This document shows, one piece after another, positions 8,800 to 18,038 of a stretch of DNA of 33,364 nucleotides (the first letter of the stretch is position 1; each line of letters opens with the position of its first letter). The DNA comes from an uncultured Bacteroidota bacterium. GTDB lineage: Bacteria > Bacteroidota > Bacteroidia > Bacteroidales > UBA12481. Location of the stretch: positions 1 through 33,364 of the forward strand of contig CAIXHD010000036.1 in the NCBI GenBank assembly GCA_903919065.1. The letters are read 5' to 3'. The notes below the pieces were generated by a model. It saw only the letters and a program-made list of their open reading frames with translations. It made no database searches and was not told the DNA's origin. The translations under genes and the position numbers were made by a program.

Positions 8800-9729
8800 T
8801 TAATTCATTGTTAGTTCATGGAAAATGTCTTCCAGTTTAGTCTCAACAACAACCATTTCTGTGAGAGTCCAACTGTTTTTGACACATAAATCAAATGTTG
8901 CCTTTCTGGAGCTAACATTTGGCCGGCTTTGAATTTCAAAGCGGTTTTCGGATCCACTGATCGGATTTACCCAATCGATTGTAGCGATTTTCTGGAGCGC
9001 GGCAATTATTTCATTCTTGCTGCCATCTTCAATAGTTAGCTTAAGCATTTCCTGACCCTGAGCCTTCTTTCTGAGGTTTTCAGGTGTGCCGTCAGCAACG
9101 ATTCGTCCCTTATTGATAATAAGTATCCTGTCGCAGGTGGCTTCAACCTCGGCCAAAATATGGGAACTCAGGATGACTGTCTTTTCACGGCCAATAGCCT
9201 TGATAAGGTCTCTGATTTCAATAATCTGGTTTGGGTCAAGGCCTGAGGTCGGTTCGTCCAGAATTAACACCTCCGGATCATGGATCAAGGCCTGAGCTAA
9301 GCCTACACGTTGCTTATAACCTTTGGAGAGTTCACCGATTTTTTTGTGCTTTTCACCTTCAAGTCCACAAAGTTTAACCATTTCAAGGATACGGCCCGGA
9401 ATTCGTGTTTTATCAATCCCCTGTATCTGGGCTACAAACCGCAGATAATCTATTACTGGCATATCGTTGTACAGCGGATTGTTCTCAGGTAAATAACCTA
9501 TCCGTTTCTTTACCTCCTCCGGCTGGTCAATTACGCTGAATTCCCCGACATGGATATCCCCGTTGTTCGGAACCAGATATGAAGTTATCGCCTTCATTGT
9601 TGTCGTTTTCCCTGCTCCGTTTGGCCCCAGGAATCCGAGCACTTCACCGGTATGAACCTTGAAAGAGATATTGTCCACAGCTTTCTGTGTTCCATAAATC
9701 TTTGTAAGATTCTCGACAATGATGTCCAT
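8800..9729 (-). CDS. gldA: ABC transporter ATP-binding protein, GldA-like
   Basis: The ATPase has Walker A GPNGAGKT (residues 35-42), an ABC signature of the GldA kind (LSKGYKQRVGLAQ), Walker B with LILDEPTSGLDP, and the switch histidine in ILSSH. The 309-residue length includes an extra C-terminal domain of about 85 residues, as in GldA. It is the first gene of a five-gene operon (gldA, gldF, gldG, DUF4340, nth). Unlike Flavobacterium johnsoniae, where gldA is apart from gldFG, the three lie together here. The 110 bases upstream contain an imperfect inverted repeat (GGTAC...GTACC, 9761-9784) but no clear TAnnTTTG promoter. Confidence 0.93.
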   Translation of the reverse strand: MDIIVENLTKIYGTQKAVDNISFKVHTGEVLGFLGPNGAGKTTTMKAITSYLVPNNGDIHVGEFSVIDQPEEVKKRIGYLPENNPLYNDMPVIDYLRFVAQIQGIDKTRIPGRILEMVKLCGLEGEKHKKIGELSKGYKQRVGLAQALIHDPEVLILDEPTSGLDPNQIIEIRDLIKAIGREKTVILSSHILAEVEATCDRILIINKGRIVADGTPENLRKKAQGQEMLKLTIEDGSKNEIIAALQKIATIDWVNPISGSENRFEIQSRPNVSSRKATFDLCVKNSWTLTEMVVVETKLEDIFHELTMN

Positions 9730-9838
9730 GGTATATAAGTTTTAAAAGGTTTTTAGATCAGGTACAAATGAAGTAAATCGTACCAGTATTTAACACAGGT
9801 CATTAATGGTTGTTAATACACGTTAAGGAAAATTAACA

Positions 9839-9894
9839 GTAGAGACGAATAATTATGCGTCTTCAACCTAAGACGAATAATTATCCGTCTTTAC
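9839..9894. repeat. Nested palindromic element at the tilS 3' end
   Basis: Two 20-bp near-palindromes, AGACGAATAATTATGCGTCT (9843-9862) and AGACGAATAATTATCCGTCT (9871-9890), differ at one base and lie in direct orientation 28 bases apart. The outer ends GTAGAGACG (9839) and CGTCTTTAC (to 9894) are themselves inverted copies with one mismatch, so the 56-bp block is symmetric at two scales. The tilS stop codon (9891-9893) lies inside the outer arm. Read in the tilS direction each palindrome can form a hairpin, which could end or protect the tilS transcript, but there is no T-run. Confidence 0.85.
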
Positions 9895-11225
9895 ATGGAA
9901 ACCTTGATTTCAAGGATTTCAGTGGTTTCACTGGATATTCGGAATCGATTATCGATCCTATAGCCAACTATCCATACAATTTTCTCACCACTGGCCAGAA
10001 TCCAGGCCCTGCTCTTATCTATTCGGTTCACTTTCTGATCAATAAAGAAATCACTTACCTTTTTGGTGCTTTCCATGCCAAAAGGGGAAAAGAAATCACC
10101 GTATTCCCATCTGCGCAATATCAGCGGTAGGTCTAATTTTTCGTAGTCAAGGCAGGCAATGTCAGAATCCTTCGATGGCCGGTAATCATTATTGCTTAAA
10201 ATTCTGCAGTCGAATCTTAATGGCAGATCATTGTCGGGTTGGTCAGGATCAAGATAAAATCGCTCATTAACAGGAGAGTATGTTTCAGCAATAATCATTT
10301 CTTCCCTGTCAATTAGAAGAGTGTGTGTTTTGCTTTCAAAAACCCTCCCGGAATTCAATCCCGCACTTGCAAGAATCGGCTTGATTTGCTTGCCGTTAAA
10401 GCCAAAGGGCCTTAATAGTTCGTATAATATTGTATCGCAGAATTCTTCCTCCTTTAACCTCCTGATATTGATTTTAGACTGATCCTCCTGCCGGGTCATC
10501 AATTCCCTGCCCTTTACGCTTGCAAATCCATCAATGATTCCCTGGGCTTGTGAAAACAATAACTGCTCCTGCTGAACAATCTGACGAAATGAAGGATTGA
10601 TCTTCTCTATCTCAGGTAAGATTACTTGTCTGATGCGATTCCTGATAAAATGAATATCCTGATTACTTGAGTCATGACGGTATTCCAGATGGCGGTACTC
10701 CAGATAATCAATAAGTTCGGGACGATTAGTGAACAATAATGGCCGGATAACATTTCCATGCCTTGGCTGAATGCCGGCTAGTCCCCTGATGCCGGTGCCC
10801 CTGATAAGATTGATAAACATGGTTTCAATTGAGTCGTCGGCATGGTGGGCTACTGCAACACATGAACTTTCAGTCTCAAGCCTGACCTCCTCAAACCATG
10901 CATACCGCAATTCACGTGCAGCCATTTCGATGGATATGCCTTTCTCCATTGAATATTCCCGGGTAGGAAAAACTTTAACATGAAGAGGCAAATCATAAAT
11001 TATGGATATTTTCCTTACGAAATCTTCATCGTCATCAGATTCCTGGCCCCTGAGCTTGAAATTGCAATGGGCAAGAATAACTTTTTGATTTAACCTTGAA
11101 AACAAATCGACCAGGGCTACAGAATCACCTCCTCCACTTAGGGCAATAATCACCTGATCATCAGGCTTGAATAGTCGGTTTGAATGAGTGAAACCGATAA
11201 AACGGTCGATCAGGTCAGTTTTCAT
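9891..11225 (-). CDS. tilS: tRNA(Ile)-lysidine synthetase
   Basis: TilS attaches lysine to C34 of the CAU-anticodon tRNA-Ile so that it reads AUA. The 444-residue protein has the N-type ATP-binding loop SGGGDS (about 30-35), the second catalytic segment HHADDSIETMFINLIRGTG, and a C-terminal TilS domain (about 345-440) with RRWEYGDFFSPFGM and SRAWILASGEKIVWIVGYR. In many relatives the second motif reads DDQ rather than DDS. ATG 11225 is used; the longer in-frame TTG start overlaps the previous gene. The stop of the M49 peptidase gene is one base upstream, so tilS is the last gene of the proS operon, ending in the palindromic element. Confidence 0.95.
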   Translation of the reverse strand: MKTDLIDRFIGFTHSNRLFKPDDQVIIALSGGGDSVALVDLFSRLNQKVILAHCNFKLRGQESDDDEDFVRKISIIYDLPLHVKVFPTREYSMEKGISIEMAARELRYAWFEEVRLETESSCVAVAHHADDSIETMFINLIRGTGIRGLAGIQPRHGNVIRPLLFTNRPELIDYLEYRHLEYRHDSSNQDIHFIRNRIRQVILPEIEKINPSFRQIVQQEQLLFSQAQGIIDGFASVKGRELMTRQEDQSKINIRRLKEEEFCDTILYELLRPFGFNGKQIKPILASAGLNSGRVFESKTHTLLIDREEMIIAETYSPVNERFYLDPDQPDNDLPLRFDCRILSNNDYRPSKDSDIACLDYEKLDLPLILRRWEYGDFFSPFGMESTKKVSDFFIDQKVNRIDKSRAWILASGEKIVWIVGYRIDNRFRISSETTEILEIKVSM

Positions 11226-11226
11226 C

Positions 11227-12870
11227 TTACAATCCAAGAACCTTTAACCCCTGTTCGAAATAAATATCCTTAGGAATTCCTTTTTCATTCACCCGGTCAA
11301 GATCTTTCTGAAGTCCCGGGATGATAATTCCTTTTTCCGTCAAAATTGCTTTGACCCCATCATAGTTTCCATCTCCCTGAAGAGTTATTATTTTTGCAGC
11401 CAGACTGTTAACAGCAGCTTTCATCGGTTCGTAATTCACTGTATAAGTTCCACTCACAGAATCCCTGGTAAAGGCACCTGCTTCACTAAAATAATTAAAT
11501 TGCAGCATATTAGCCTTTCCATGTGCGTTCGAAGCACCGAATCTCACTGAGCGGAAGAGACCAGCAATGTAGGTGACATAATTATCCATCATGTCTTTTG
11601 CGCCAAGTTCACCCATGGCCCCTAGCTGCGAAACAAGGTATAATCCGAGTACATCCGCTTTTGCTTCTTCGATTGCACTATACTGATCACTCAAGCTCTG
11701 CCTGACCGCACCTTTTCCGTTCAGGGTATTTTTGATACCCAAACCATGCGCAACTTCATGAAACATAATATTCTCGAAAAAGGCATTGAATACCACATGC
11801 TTTTTTTGATCCGTATTAATCAAAATATCTGCAATGGGTAACAGGATTTTATCAAACTTTGCCTGAATAGAATTTTTCAGCTGAAGTTTTCTGCTCCCTT
11901 TTTCTATTTGAACCCTTTCGTCGTTAGGAAGATTGATGGCAATTGTTTTACTGCCTGAATTACAATCACCGGCATAAAAAATAGCATCATAAACTCCTAA
12001 ATCAGAAGCGCTTCCGGGAACTTCCTGTTTATATGCATCGGGTACCGGAAGTGATTTTTGTAATAACGGAAGCAGAGCGGCAAACCTGTCGAGTTTTTTA
12101 CTCCATACCTGATCCTTAATAAGTATGAAAGCTTCATGGGCAGCTTTGTGCCCTAACAGCGCATCTTCATAATTCTCGATTGGCCCGATAACAAAATCAA
12201 TATTGCTCGATTTCATATCCATCCAGGCAATGTCGCTGGCAAAATAATCATCTGTCAGAAGTGCTGCTGAGCGCAATTCCAGATACTTCTTTAATCCTTC
12301 GTTTTCAGCCAGGGCAGCTGCTTTTAACAATATCTCAGAGATTTTTCCAATCTGTTCAGCAAAAAACTTGTGGTATGGTATGGTATAGAGACTTCCATTT
12401 CTCTCCCTTCTCAACATGGTATACAGTCTCATTTTATCCTTTAGCTGTAACTTGTTGAATTCTTCTTTTGTCATATCAGCCGGATAAAACTGGGCACCTG
12501 CAGGTTTTGCACCAAACCCGCTGACAAATGGTTTGTCCTCATTCAGCCTTTCCCAGGGACCGTAATTTATTTTAAGGAATTCCTGAACATTGGCATCGGG
12601 AAATTTAGCGAACAGCTCTTTCTTGTCACCATAAGTTTCCTGCCAGAATATATCGTCGATTATCGCTGAAGCCTCGAAAAGCAGCGGCAGAATTTTCTTT
12701 TCATTTACTGATAAAGCACTCAGGTCGGTAGTAAGAGGAAAAGAAGCATACCCTTTTAATTTTTCTGCTATTGGATCAGGCTTGGCTGTTTCGGGCTTTT
12801 TTGTTTGGCACGACATACTAATCACTATTGTTAAACAGGTAAAAATCAGAATAGAGCCTTTTGTTTTCAT
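11227..12870 (-). CDS. M49-family (dipeptidyl-peptidase III-like) zinc peptidase, predicted lipoprotein
   Basis: The N-terminus is a signal sequence ending in SMSC (Cys21) followed by a Lys/Pro-rich linker, consistent with a lipoprotein, although the lipobox is not ideal. The catalytic region carries HEVAHG (residues 371-376) and, about 25 residues later, EEAKADVLG (401-409), which fit the HExxH zinc motif and the downstream Glu ligand helix of M49-type peptidases. Classical DPP III has a six-residue HExxGH; this protein has the five-residue form seen in bacterial relatives. At 547 residues it is somewhat shorter than DPP III. It would act in the periplasm on short peptides; the substrate is unknown. 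It lies 15 bases after the conserved unknown gene in the proS operon. Confidence 0.82.
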   Translation of the reverse strand: MKTKGSILIFTCLTIVISMSCQTKKPETAKPDPIAEKLKGYASFPLTTDLSALSVNEKKILPLLFEASAIIDDIFWQETYGDKKELFAKFPDANVQEFLKINYGPWERLNEDKPFVSGFGAKPAGAQFYPADMTKEEFNKLQLKDKMRLYTMLRRERNGSLYTIPYHKFFAEQIGKISEILLKAAALAENEGLKKYLELRSAALLTDDYFASDIAWMDMKSSNIDFVIGPIENYEDALLGHKAAHEAFILIKDQVWSKKLDRFAALLPLLQKSLPVPDAYKQEVPGSASDLGVYDAIFYAGDCNSGSKTIAINLPNDERVQIEKGSRKLQLKNSIQAKFDKILLPIADILINTDQKKHVVFNAFFENIMFHEVAHGLGIKNTLNGKGAVRQSLSDQYSAIEEAKADVLGLYLVSQLGAMGELGAKDMMDNYVTYIAGLFRSVRFGASNAHGKANMLQFNYFSEAGAFTRDSVSGTYTVNYEPMKAAVNSLAAKIITLQGDGNYDGVKAILTEKGIIIPGLQKDLDRVNEKGIPKDIYFEQGLKVLGL

Positions 12871-12885
12871 GTCTGAATATTATTG

Positions 12886-13575
12886 TTATTGATCAATATC
12901 ATCAACCTTAAACTGGAATCCGAGCCGCTTACCGGTTATTTGTTTTGCGTCGGAGATATTCTGATGAATCTGGCCAACTGAAATAAGCTTAACAGCTTCG
13001 TATGGAGGAACAAGCAGGTCGAAATCCAGGCAGTACTGAATTGAGGCTTTCACAATCTTCTGCATGTAATGCTGGTCTATAACATTAGCTCCCAGAGTTG
13101 TATAATTAAATCCTGACTGGCGCTTCCCTTGTACAAAAAAGTGGTTGTTCTTGTTGATGAAAATACGGGCAACCAGATAGCCAAGATCTTCCTGTCGATT
13201 ATATTTGAAGGAATCAGCAAGGAAATTATAGATATTAATTACTCCGGAATATCCTGCGGATGCATCTTCCTTGATATAATCAGTTTTCCAGATCTCATGA
13301 TCACGATCGAACTGGAAGATGTTTGAATGCATGCTGAATATTAGCAGGTCGCCGGCAACTTTCAGCTCAGCAGTAAATACTCCATGATCAGTAAACGCGA
13401 GCTGAACTCTTGGATCCCCGCCTTGAAGCTTCCCATTATAGTCCTCAGCTATCCTGAATAATTCTTGTTTAAGCAATTTGAAAGCGGCACACGTGTTGTC
13501 GAAAATTTGCTGCTTCAGTGTTGATTTACTGGTCAGCGTCGCGAGGATTTTTCCTTCAGAAGCGCCTTTTTTCAT
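12886..13575 (-). CDS. Conserved protein of unknown function
   Basis: I do not recognise a named family with certainty; it resembles uncharacterised Bacteroidota proteins. The 229-residue product has no signal peptide or membrane segment. An N-terminal helical part (about 14-45, TLKQQIFDNTCAAFKLLKQEL) precedes a mixed alpha/beta region with segments VQLAFTDHGVFTAELKVAGD, GVINIYNFLADSFKYNR and NHFFVQGKRQSGF. ATG 13575 is chosen because it lies 10 bases after the proS stop; a longer TTG start would overlap proS. The position between proS and the M49 peptidase says only that it is co-transcribed. Confidence 0.75.
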   Translation of the reverse strand: MKKGASEGKILATLTSKSTLKQQIFDNTCAAFKLLKQELFRIAEDYNGKLQGGDPRVQLAFTDHGVFTAELKVAGDLLIFSMHSNIFQFDRDHEIWKTDYIKEDASAGYSGVINIYNFLADSFKYNRQEDLGYLVARIFINKNNHFFVQGKRQSGFNYTTLGANVIDQHYMQKIVKASIQYCLDFDLLVPPYEAVKLISVGQIHQNISDAKQITGKRLGFQFKVDDIDQ

Positions 13576-13585
13576 ATTACTGGAA

Positions 13586-15058
13586 TTAGTAAGATCGTGC
13601 AAAAATCACTCTCCGGACAGATGGCTTGCCTGTGCGAACGCACAAGCCGGCTTCAGCAACTGAATCCAAAGGTATGCATCGAATAGTTGCCTTGGTTTCG
13701 TCCTGAATCATTTTTTCTGTTGCTGCATCACCATCCCAATGAGCTGAAATAAATCCGCCCTTTTCAATCTGGACAAGAAATTCATCCCAGGTATCTACAT
13801 TGAAAGTGTTTTCAGCCCTGAATTTGAAAGCTTTATTGTAGATAGTTCTTTGAATTTCATCGAGCAGTGCCGGAATAACAGTCGTAAGCTGATCCTGGGC
13901 AATGACTTCTTTCGTAAGAGTGTCCCTGCGAGCAATTTCGATAGTTCCGTTTTGCATGTCACGCGGACCGATAGCTAATCTCAGGGGAACACCTTTTAAT
14001 TCATATTCGGCAAATTTCCAACCTGGTTTTTGTGTGTCTCGGTCATCAACTTTTACTGATACACCCAGCTTTTTCAAAGAATCCTTGATGGCATGAGCCC
14101 GTTCCCTGGTAGCAGCATATTCTTCCGGAGTTTTATAAATTGGAATAATAACTACTTGCTGCGGAGCAAGTTTTGGAGGCAAAACCAGTCCGTTATCATC
14201 GGAATGAGCCATTACCAGAGCTCCCATGAGACGAGTGGATACTCCCCAGGATGTTGCCCAGACATATTCTTCACGACCCTCACGTGATGCATACTTTACA
14301 TCGAATGCCTTCGCAAAATTCTGCCCGAGAAAATGGGAAGTCCCGGCCTGCAAAGCTTTACCATCCTGCATAAGGGCCTCTATGCAATAAGTGTCAAGTG
14401 CACCGGCAAATTTTTCAGAATCGGTTTTCAGACCTTTCAGGACAGGTATCGCGAGAAATTCCTCAGCAAAAGTTGAGTAAATGCCAAGGATTTTCAGTGT
14501 TTCCTCCACTGCTTCTTCACTGGTCTCGTGAGCAGTATGCCCTTCCTGCCAAAGAAATTCAGCAGTCCTTAAAAATAAACGGGTGCGCATTTCCCACCGT
14601 ACCACATTTGCCCACTGATTGATCAATATCGGAAGATCCCTGTAGGAATGGATCCAGTTTTTGTAAGTGTTCCAGATAATTGTTTCCGAGGTAGGGCGAA
14701 CCACTAATTCTTCTTCAAGCTTGGCTGACGGATCAACCTTCAAGCCGCCGTTCTCTTCGTCCTTCATTAAGCGGTAATGAGTAACCACTGCGCATTCTTT
14801 GGCAAAGCCCTCAACATGCTGCGCCTCGCGGCTGAAAAATGATTTTGGAATGAAAAGAGGGAAATAGGCATTAACATGATCAGTTTCTTTAAACATGCGA
14901 TCCAACTCTGCCTGTATCTTCTCCCAGATGGCATAACCGTAAGGTTTGATTACCATGCAACCCCGAACAGCTGAGTTTTCAGCCAAATCTGCCTTGATAA
15001 CCAAGTCGTTATACCACTGAGAATAATTTTCACTCCTGGATGTTAATACCTTAGCCAT
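13586..15058 (-). CDS. proS: Prolyl-tRNA synthetase, archaeal/eukaryotic type
   Basis: ProS charges tRNA-Pro. The 490-residue length, lack of the bacterial editing insertion, and a C-terminal tyrosine (ending RVIFARSY) mark the archaeal/eukaryotic-type enzyme, which is normal in Bacteroidota. Class II motif 2 appears as [15 protein letters not shown] (about 154-168), preceded by VVRPTSET (about 119-126), with the motif 3 region around [21 protein letters not shown] and an anticodon-binding domain after about residue 290. ATG 15058 ([15 protein letters not shown]) is the start; an in-frame extension upstream runs through the divergent promoter region and into the opposite gene. It heads a four-gene unit with the unknown gene, the M49 peptidase and tilS. 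Confidence 0.97.
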   Translation of the reverse strand: MAKVLTSRSENYSQWYNDLVIKADLAENSAVRGCMVIKPYGYAIWEKIQAELDRMFKETDHVNAYFPLFIPKSFFSREAQHVEGFAKECAVVTHYRLMKDEENGGLKVDPSAKLEEELVVRPTSETIIWNTYKNWIHSYRDLPILINQWANVVRWEMRTRLFLRTAEFLWQEGHTAHETSEEAVEETLKILGIYSTFAEEFLAIPVLKGLKTDSEKFAGALDTYCIEALMQDGKALQAGTSHFLGQNFAKAFDVKYASREGREEYVWATSWGVSTRLMGALVMAHSDDNGLVLPPKLAPQQVVIIPIYKTPEEYAATRERAHAIKDSLKKLGVSVKVDDRDTQKPGWKFAEYELKGVPLRLAIGPRDMQNGTIEIARRDTLTKEVIAQDQLTTVIPALLDEIQRTIYNKAFKFRAENTFNVDTWDEFLVQIEKGGFISAHWDGDAATEKMIQDETKATIRCIPLDSVAEAGLCVRTGKPSVRRVIFARSY

Positions 15059-15158
15059 TTTGATGTGTTTGGTACAATATTTGATTAGAATTGAAAAATG
15101 AGAATACAAATTAAGGAAATAATCTCCTATATTTAATACCTCATAGAAGGGTAACATC

Positions 15159-16508
15159 ATGAAAGCAACAATTGCAAAACTACTGCCCGTTTTACTGCTC
15201 GCCAGCTCTTGCGGAACAGGGGTATTCCTTACCTCGGGCAATTCGGATGATGTGTACTACAATCCAAGTAATGAAAAGGTTGTGGTAAACAAAAGAATCC
15301 AGGTAGCATCAATTCCGGCAAACCCCGGCAGACAGGAAACCTTGCGGTTAGTCGAAGACACCGTTAAGGTTGCCCAGGGAAATTACCAACTGGTGGATTC
15401 TGCTCAGCAGGAATATGTTAATGAAGGACAGTATGCTGAAGACAATGGTGAGTATTATAATAATTCTGATGAGGATTATTATTACACTAACCGTATAAAC
15501 AGATTTTCCCGTCCTTACATGGGGTCCAGTTTCTACGATCCATGGTATTCCGGATTTGGTTATGGAGGCATGGGATATGGTGGTTTCGGCTACTATGATC
15601 CATTCTACTCCGATTTCTATTCTCCATTCGGATTTGGCTACTCAATGTATAATCCCTGGTACGGCGGAATGTACGGAATGTACGGAATGGGCTATGGCTA
15701 CGGTTATGGCTCCATGTACTGGAACGATTATTACTGGGGTGGTTGGAATGATAATAATCACGGTAATTATGATGACGGCCTATACGGACCAAGGCACTCT
15801 CCCCGGACTGATGGGATCACCGGAGGACGCTCGGGCGGTTATGCAAATACTGAACGTGTTTATGCAAGCGGCGGTAGCCGTAGTTCAGGCTCAGCTTCTG
15901 GTTCCTCAAACGTTGCTACAAAGTCTGCCTCAACCGGTACTAATTTAACCACAAGATCCTCATCAGACTTAAAATCGGAATCACGTCCATCCGGTTTAAG
16001 AAGCAGCGTTTCAGGTGGTCAGAATACTCAGGTAAGAACCTCTTCTGATCTGCCCGACAGGACAAATTCAAGTAGCTACATACGGTCGCGCACCGGGTCG
16101 TCATATGTTCAGTCTCAAGGACAGGGATTGCGTTCTTCCGCATCCACAGGGTCTTCTGCATCTGATAACCGCTCATCTTATGTACGGCCTAAATCCTCAG
16201 TTTCCGGCAGCTCATCCTCTAATGTTGGAACATCCGGTGCTTACAGAAGTTCACCGTCTTCTCAGTCTGGTGCAGTCAGAAGTTCATCAGGTTCTTCCTA
16301 TTCTGCCCCACGAAGCAGCAGCTACAGCAGCGGAAGCTCCTCATCAGGCCGCTCAAGCGGTTCCTCCAGCTATAGCAGCGGGTCCTCTTCTTCGGGTCGT
16401 TCCAGCGGGTCTTCCAGCATGTCATCAGGAAGTTCATCCGGAAGTTCATCCGGCAGTTCCTCGGGATCCTCACGCTCGGGTGGCGGTGGGTCATCAGGCA
16501 GGAGATAA
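15159..16508 (+). CDS. Low-complexity Tyr/Gly- and Ser-rich predicted lipoprotein
   Basis: The protein starts with a signal sequence ending in LLLASSC (Cys18), so it is probably a lipoprotein; no acidic surface-export signal follows the cysteine. Residues about 25-90 are ordinary sequence with [13 protein letters not shown]. Residues about 115-205 are very rich in Tyr, Gly, Phe, Trp and Met ([16 protein letters not shown]). Residues about 215-449 are dominated by Ser with Gly, Arg and Thr, ending in runs of SSGSS and GGGGSSGRR. It is divergent from proS, whose start is 100 bases away, with AGAAGGG about 8 bases before the ATG. I do not assign a function; a flexible or assembling envelope protein is a reasonable guess. 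Confidence 0.82.
   Translation: MKATIAKLLPVLLLASSCGTGVFLTSGNSDDVYYNPSNEKVVVNKRIQVASIPANPGRQETLRLVEDTVKVAQGNYQLVDSAQQEYVNEGQYAEDNGEYYNNSDEDYYYTNRINRFSRPYMGSSFYDPWYSGFGYGGMGYGGFGYYDPFYSDFYSPFGFGYSMYNPWYGGMYGMYGMGYGYGYGSMYWNDYYWGGWNDNNHGNYDDGLYGPRHSPRTDGITGGRSGGYANTERVYASGGSRSSGSASGSSNVATKSASTGTNLTTRSSSDLKSESRPSGLRSSVSGGQNTQVRTSSDLPDRTNSSSYIRSRTGSSYVQSQGQGLRSSASTGSSASDNRSSYVRPKSSVSGSSSSNVGTSGAYRSSPSSQSGAVRSSSGSSYSAPRSSSYSSGSSSSGRSSGSSSYSSGSSSSGRSSGSSSMSSGSSSGSSSGSSSGSSRSGGGGSSGRR
16320..16415 (+). repeat. Tandem 16-codon repeat inside the Ser-rich tail
   Basis: Two adjacent 48-base units (16320-16367 and 16368-16415) encode the identical peptide [16 protein letters not shown], yet 11 of 16 codons differ, all synonymously, including an AGC/TCC serine switch. 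The protein repeat has therefore been held constant while the DNA diverged. Confidence 0.88.
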
Positions 16509-16598
16509 TTACGATAGCTTTTTAGTACAGAAGGATTCACAAGATTCCGGAATATACTCTAGCTATATCATTTTAACAAATAGATATTACTCAACACC

Positions 16599-18038
16599 AT
16601 GAAAAGAAATATATTGACAATTAGTCTGTTAACCTTTATGGTTGCTGGACTCTATGCCCAGAATGAACAGGATGTACTTCGATATTCATTCATTCAAACC
16701 GGAGGAACCACGAGGTCCATAAGTATGGGTGGAGCTCTGGGAGCTGTGGGCGGTGACTTAGCAGCAGGAAGTTTAAACCCGGCAGGGTTAGGAATCATGC
16801 GGTCAGGTGAATTCTCTTTCACTGCCGATTATAATGCGTGGTCGTCTAAAGCCTGGTATCTTGGTAACAATATGTCAGATAATGGATTCAAAATGGGATT
16901 CAGCCAATTCGGTGTCGCTATGCCGATGAAATTTAAAAATGAAGGTTCACCTCTAACGGGTATTACATTCGGGATTGGCTATAACAAGCTGAAGGATTAT
17001 GGTCAGAATATCACGATCAAAGGGGAGAATAACGGCAATTCCATGGTCGATGGATTCGTTGAATCCGCTAACCAGTCAAACGGCCAATGGGACCCATTTA
17101 CTGATGGATTAGCCTGGGAAACTTATCTGATCGATTATGACTCAACTACCGGCCGATATTTCTCGGATTTCGACAATGCTCATTATGGCGAAATACAAAA
17201 AAGAACAGTTAGTACCAGGGGAGCTTTGGGTGAATATGATTTTAGTATGGGTATGAATTTTTCAGATAAATTTTATTTCGGAGCCACCCTCGGCGTTCAG
17301 AAAGCTAATTATTCTGAAGTATGGGAACATTCAGAGGAAGATACTAAAGAAGTTATTGACTTCTTCAATGCTTTCACTTTTCGGAATTCATTAACCACGA
17401 TAGGTACCGGTGTCAATCTGAAACTTGGCATTATTGCCAGACCACTTGATTTCCTGCGGGTAGGAGCATCAATCCAAACTCCGACCGTTCTTAAAATGAA
17501 GGACGATTTTCGCAGTTCAATGTCCACCGACCTGAATGATGGCCAACCCATACATACTTATGATGAAAGCGGGAATTACGATTATTCAGTGATTACTCCG
17601 TTCAAGGCTGCCGGGAGCCTGGCGCTGATCTTTAAACAGTACGGACTGATTTCTGTCGATTATGAATACATTGATTATTCTACCGGAAGACTCCGGTCGA
17701 CGGATTACGATTTCTTCACCGAAAACGAAGCTGTCACTGCACGCTTCAAGCCGGCTTCAAACCTGCGTATAGGTGGTGAACTTGTTGTTATGGGTTCCTA
17801 TTATGTAAGAGGTGGATATGCCATCTACGGCAGCCCTTATGTTTCCGGCGAGCCCAATGCAGGTAAAAACCTGAATATTTTCTCTGGTGGCGTAGGTTAT
17901 CGGGATAAACAATATTATTTCGACCTTGGATTTGCCCACGCAGGTTGGGAGCAGAGCTATTTTCTTTATGGAAGCAATGCTGCTGACGTGACTAACGGTC
18001 AGACCCGGTTTTCAGCAACCTTGGGTTTCAAATTCTAA
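16599..18038 (+). CDS. Outer-membrane protein, OmpP1/FadL family
   Basis: A signal peptide (cleavage after about residue 20, GLYA-QNEQ) precedes a 479-residue beta-barrel. The N-terminal mature region carries the FadL-like pattern SISMGGALGAVGGDLAAGSLNPAGLG, with the NPAGL motif, and the C-terminus ends in a phenylalanine strand (FSATLGFKF), the usual signal for outer-membrane insertion. FadL-family barrels admit hydrophobic compounds; the substrate here is unknown. It follows the Ser-rich lipoprotein by 90 bases on the same strand. Its last 11 bases overlap the convergent wbqC gene, and its likely terminator lies inside that gene. Confidence 0.9.
   Translation: MKRNILTISLLTFMVAGLYAQNEQDVLRYSFIQTGGTTRSISMGGALGAVGGDLAAGSLNPAGLGIMRSGEFSFTADYNAWSSKAWYLGNNMSDNGFKMGFSQFGVAMPMKFKNEGSPLTGITFGIGYNKLKDYGQNITIKGENNGNSMVDGFVESANQSNGQWDPFTDGLAWETYLIDYDSTTGRYFSDFDNAHYGEIQKRTVSTRGALGEYDFSMGMNFSDKFYFGATLGVQKANYSEVWEHSEEDTKEVIDFFNAFTFRNSLTTIGTGVNLKLGIIARPLDFLRVGASIQTPTVLKMKDDFRSSMSTDLNDGQPIHTYDESGNYDYSVITPFKAAGSLALIFKQYGLISVDYEYIDYSTGRLRSTDYDFFTENEAVTARFKPASNLRIGGELVVMGSYYVRGGYAIYGSPYVSGEPNAGKNLNIFSGGVGYRDKQYYFDLGFAHAGWEQSYFLYGSNAADVTNGQTRFSATLGFKF

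Noticed and set aside
9843-9890. ArgR operators in the tilS element, because the core GAATAATTATGC resembles the ARG box
   Set aside because: The flanks (ACG/CGT in place of T/A ends) differ, the element is downstream of tilS and its symmetry extends into GTAGAGACG arms; the shared AT-rich core is probably coincidence.
15059-15241. N-terminal extension of proS
   Set aside because: The extension overlaps the start of the divergent lipoprotein gene and lacks family similarity; [15 protein letters not shown] is a normal start.
15487-15792. Long antisense frames across the Tyr/Gly/Ser-rich gene
   Set aside because: They are by-products of biased codons in the low-complexity gene (His/Arg/Asn-rich translations) and have no start context.
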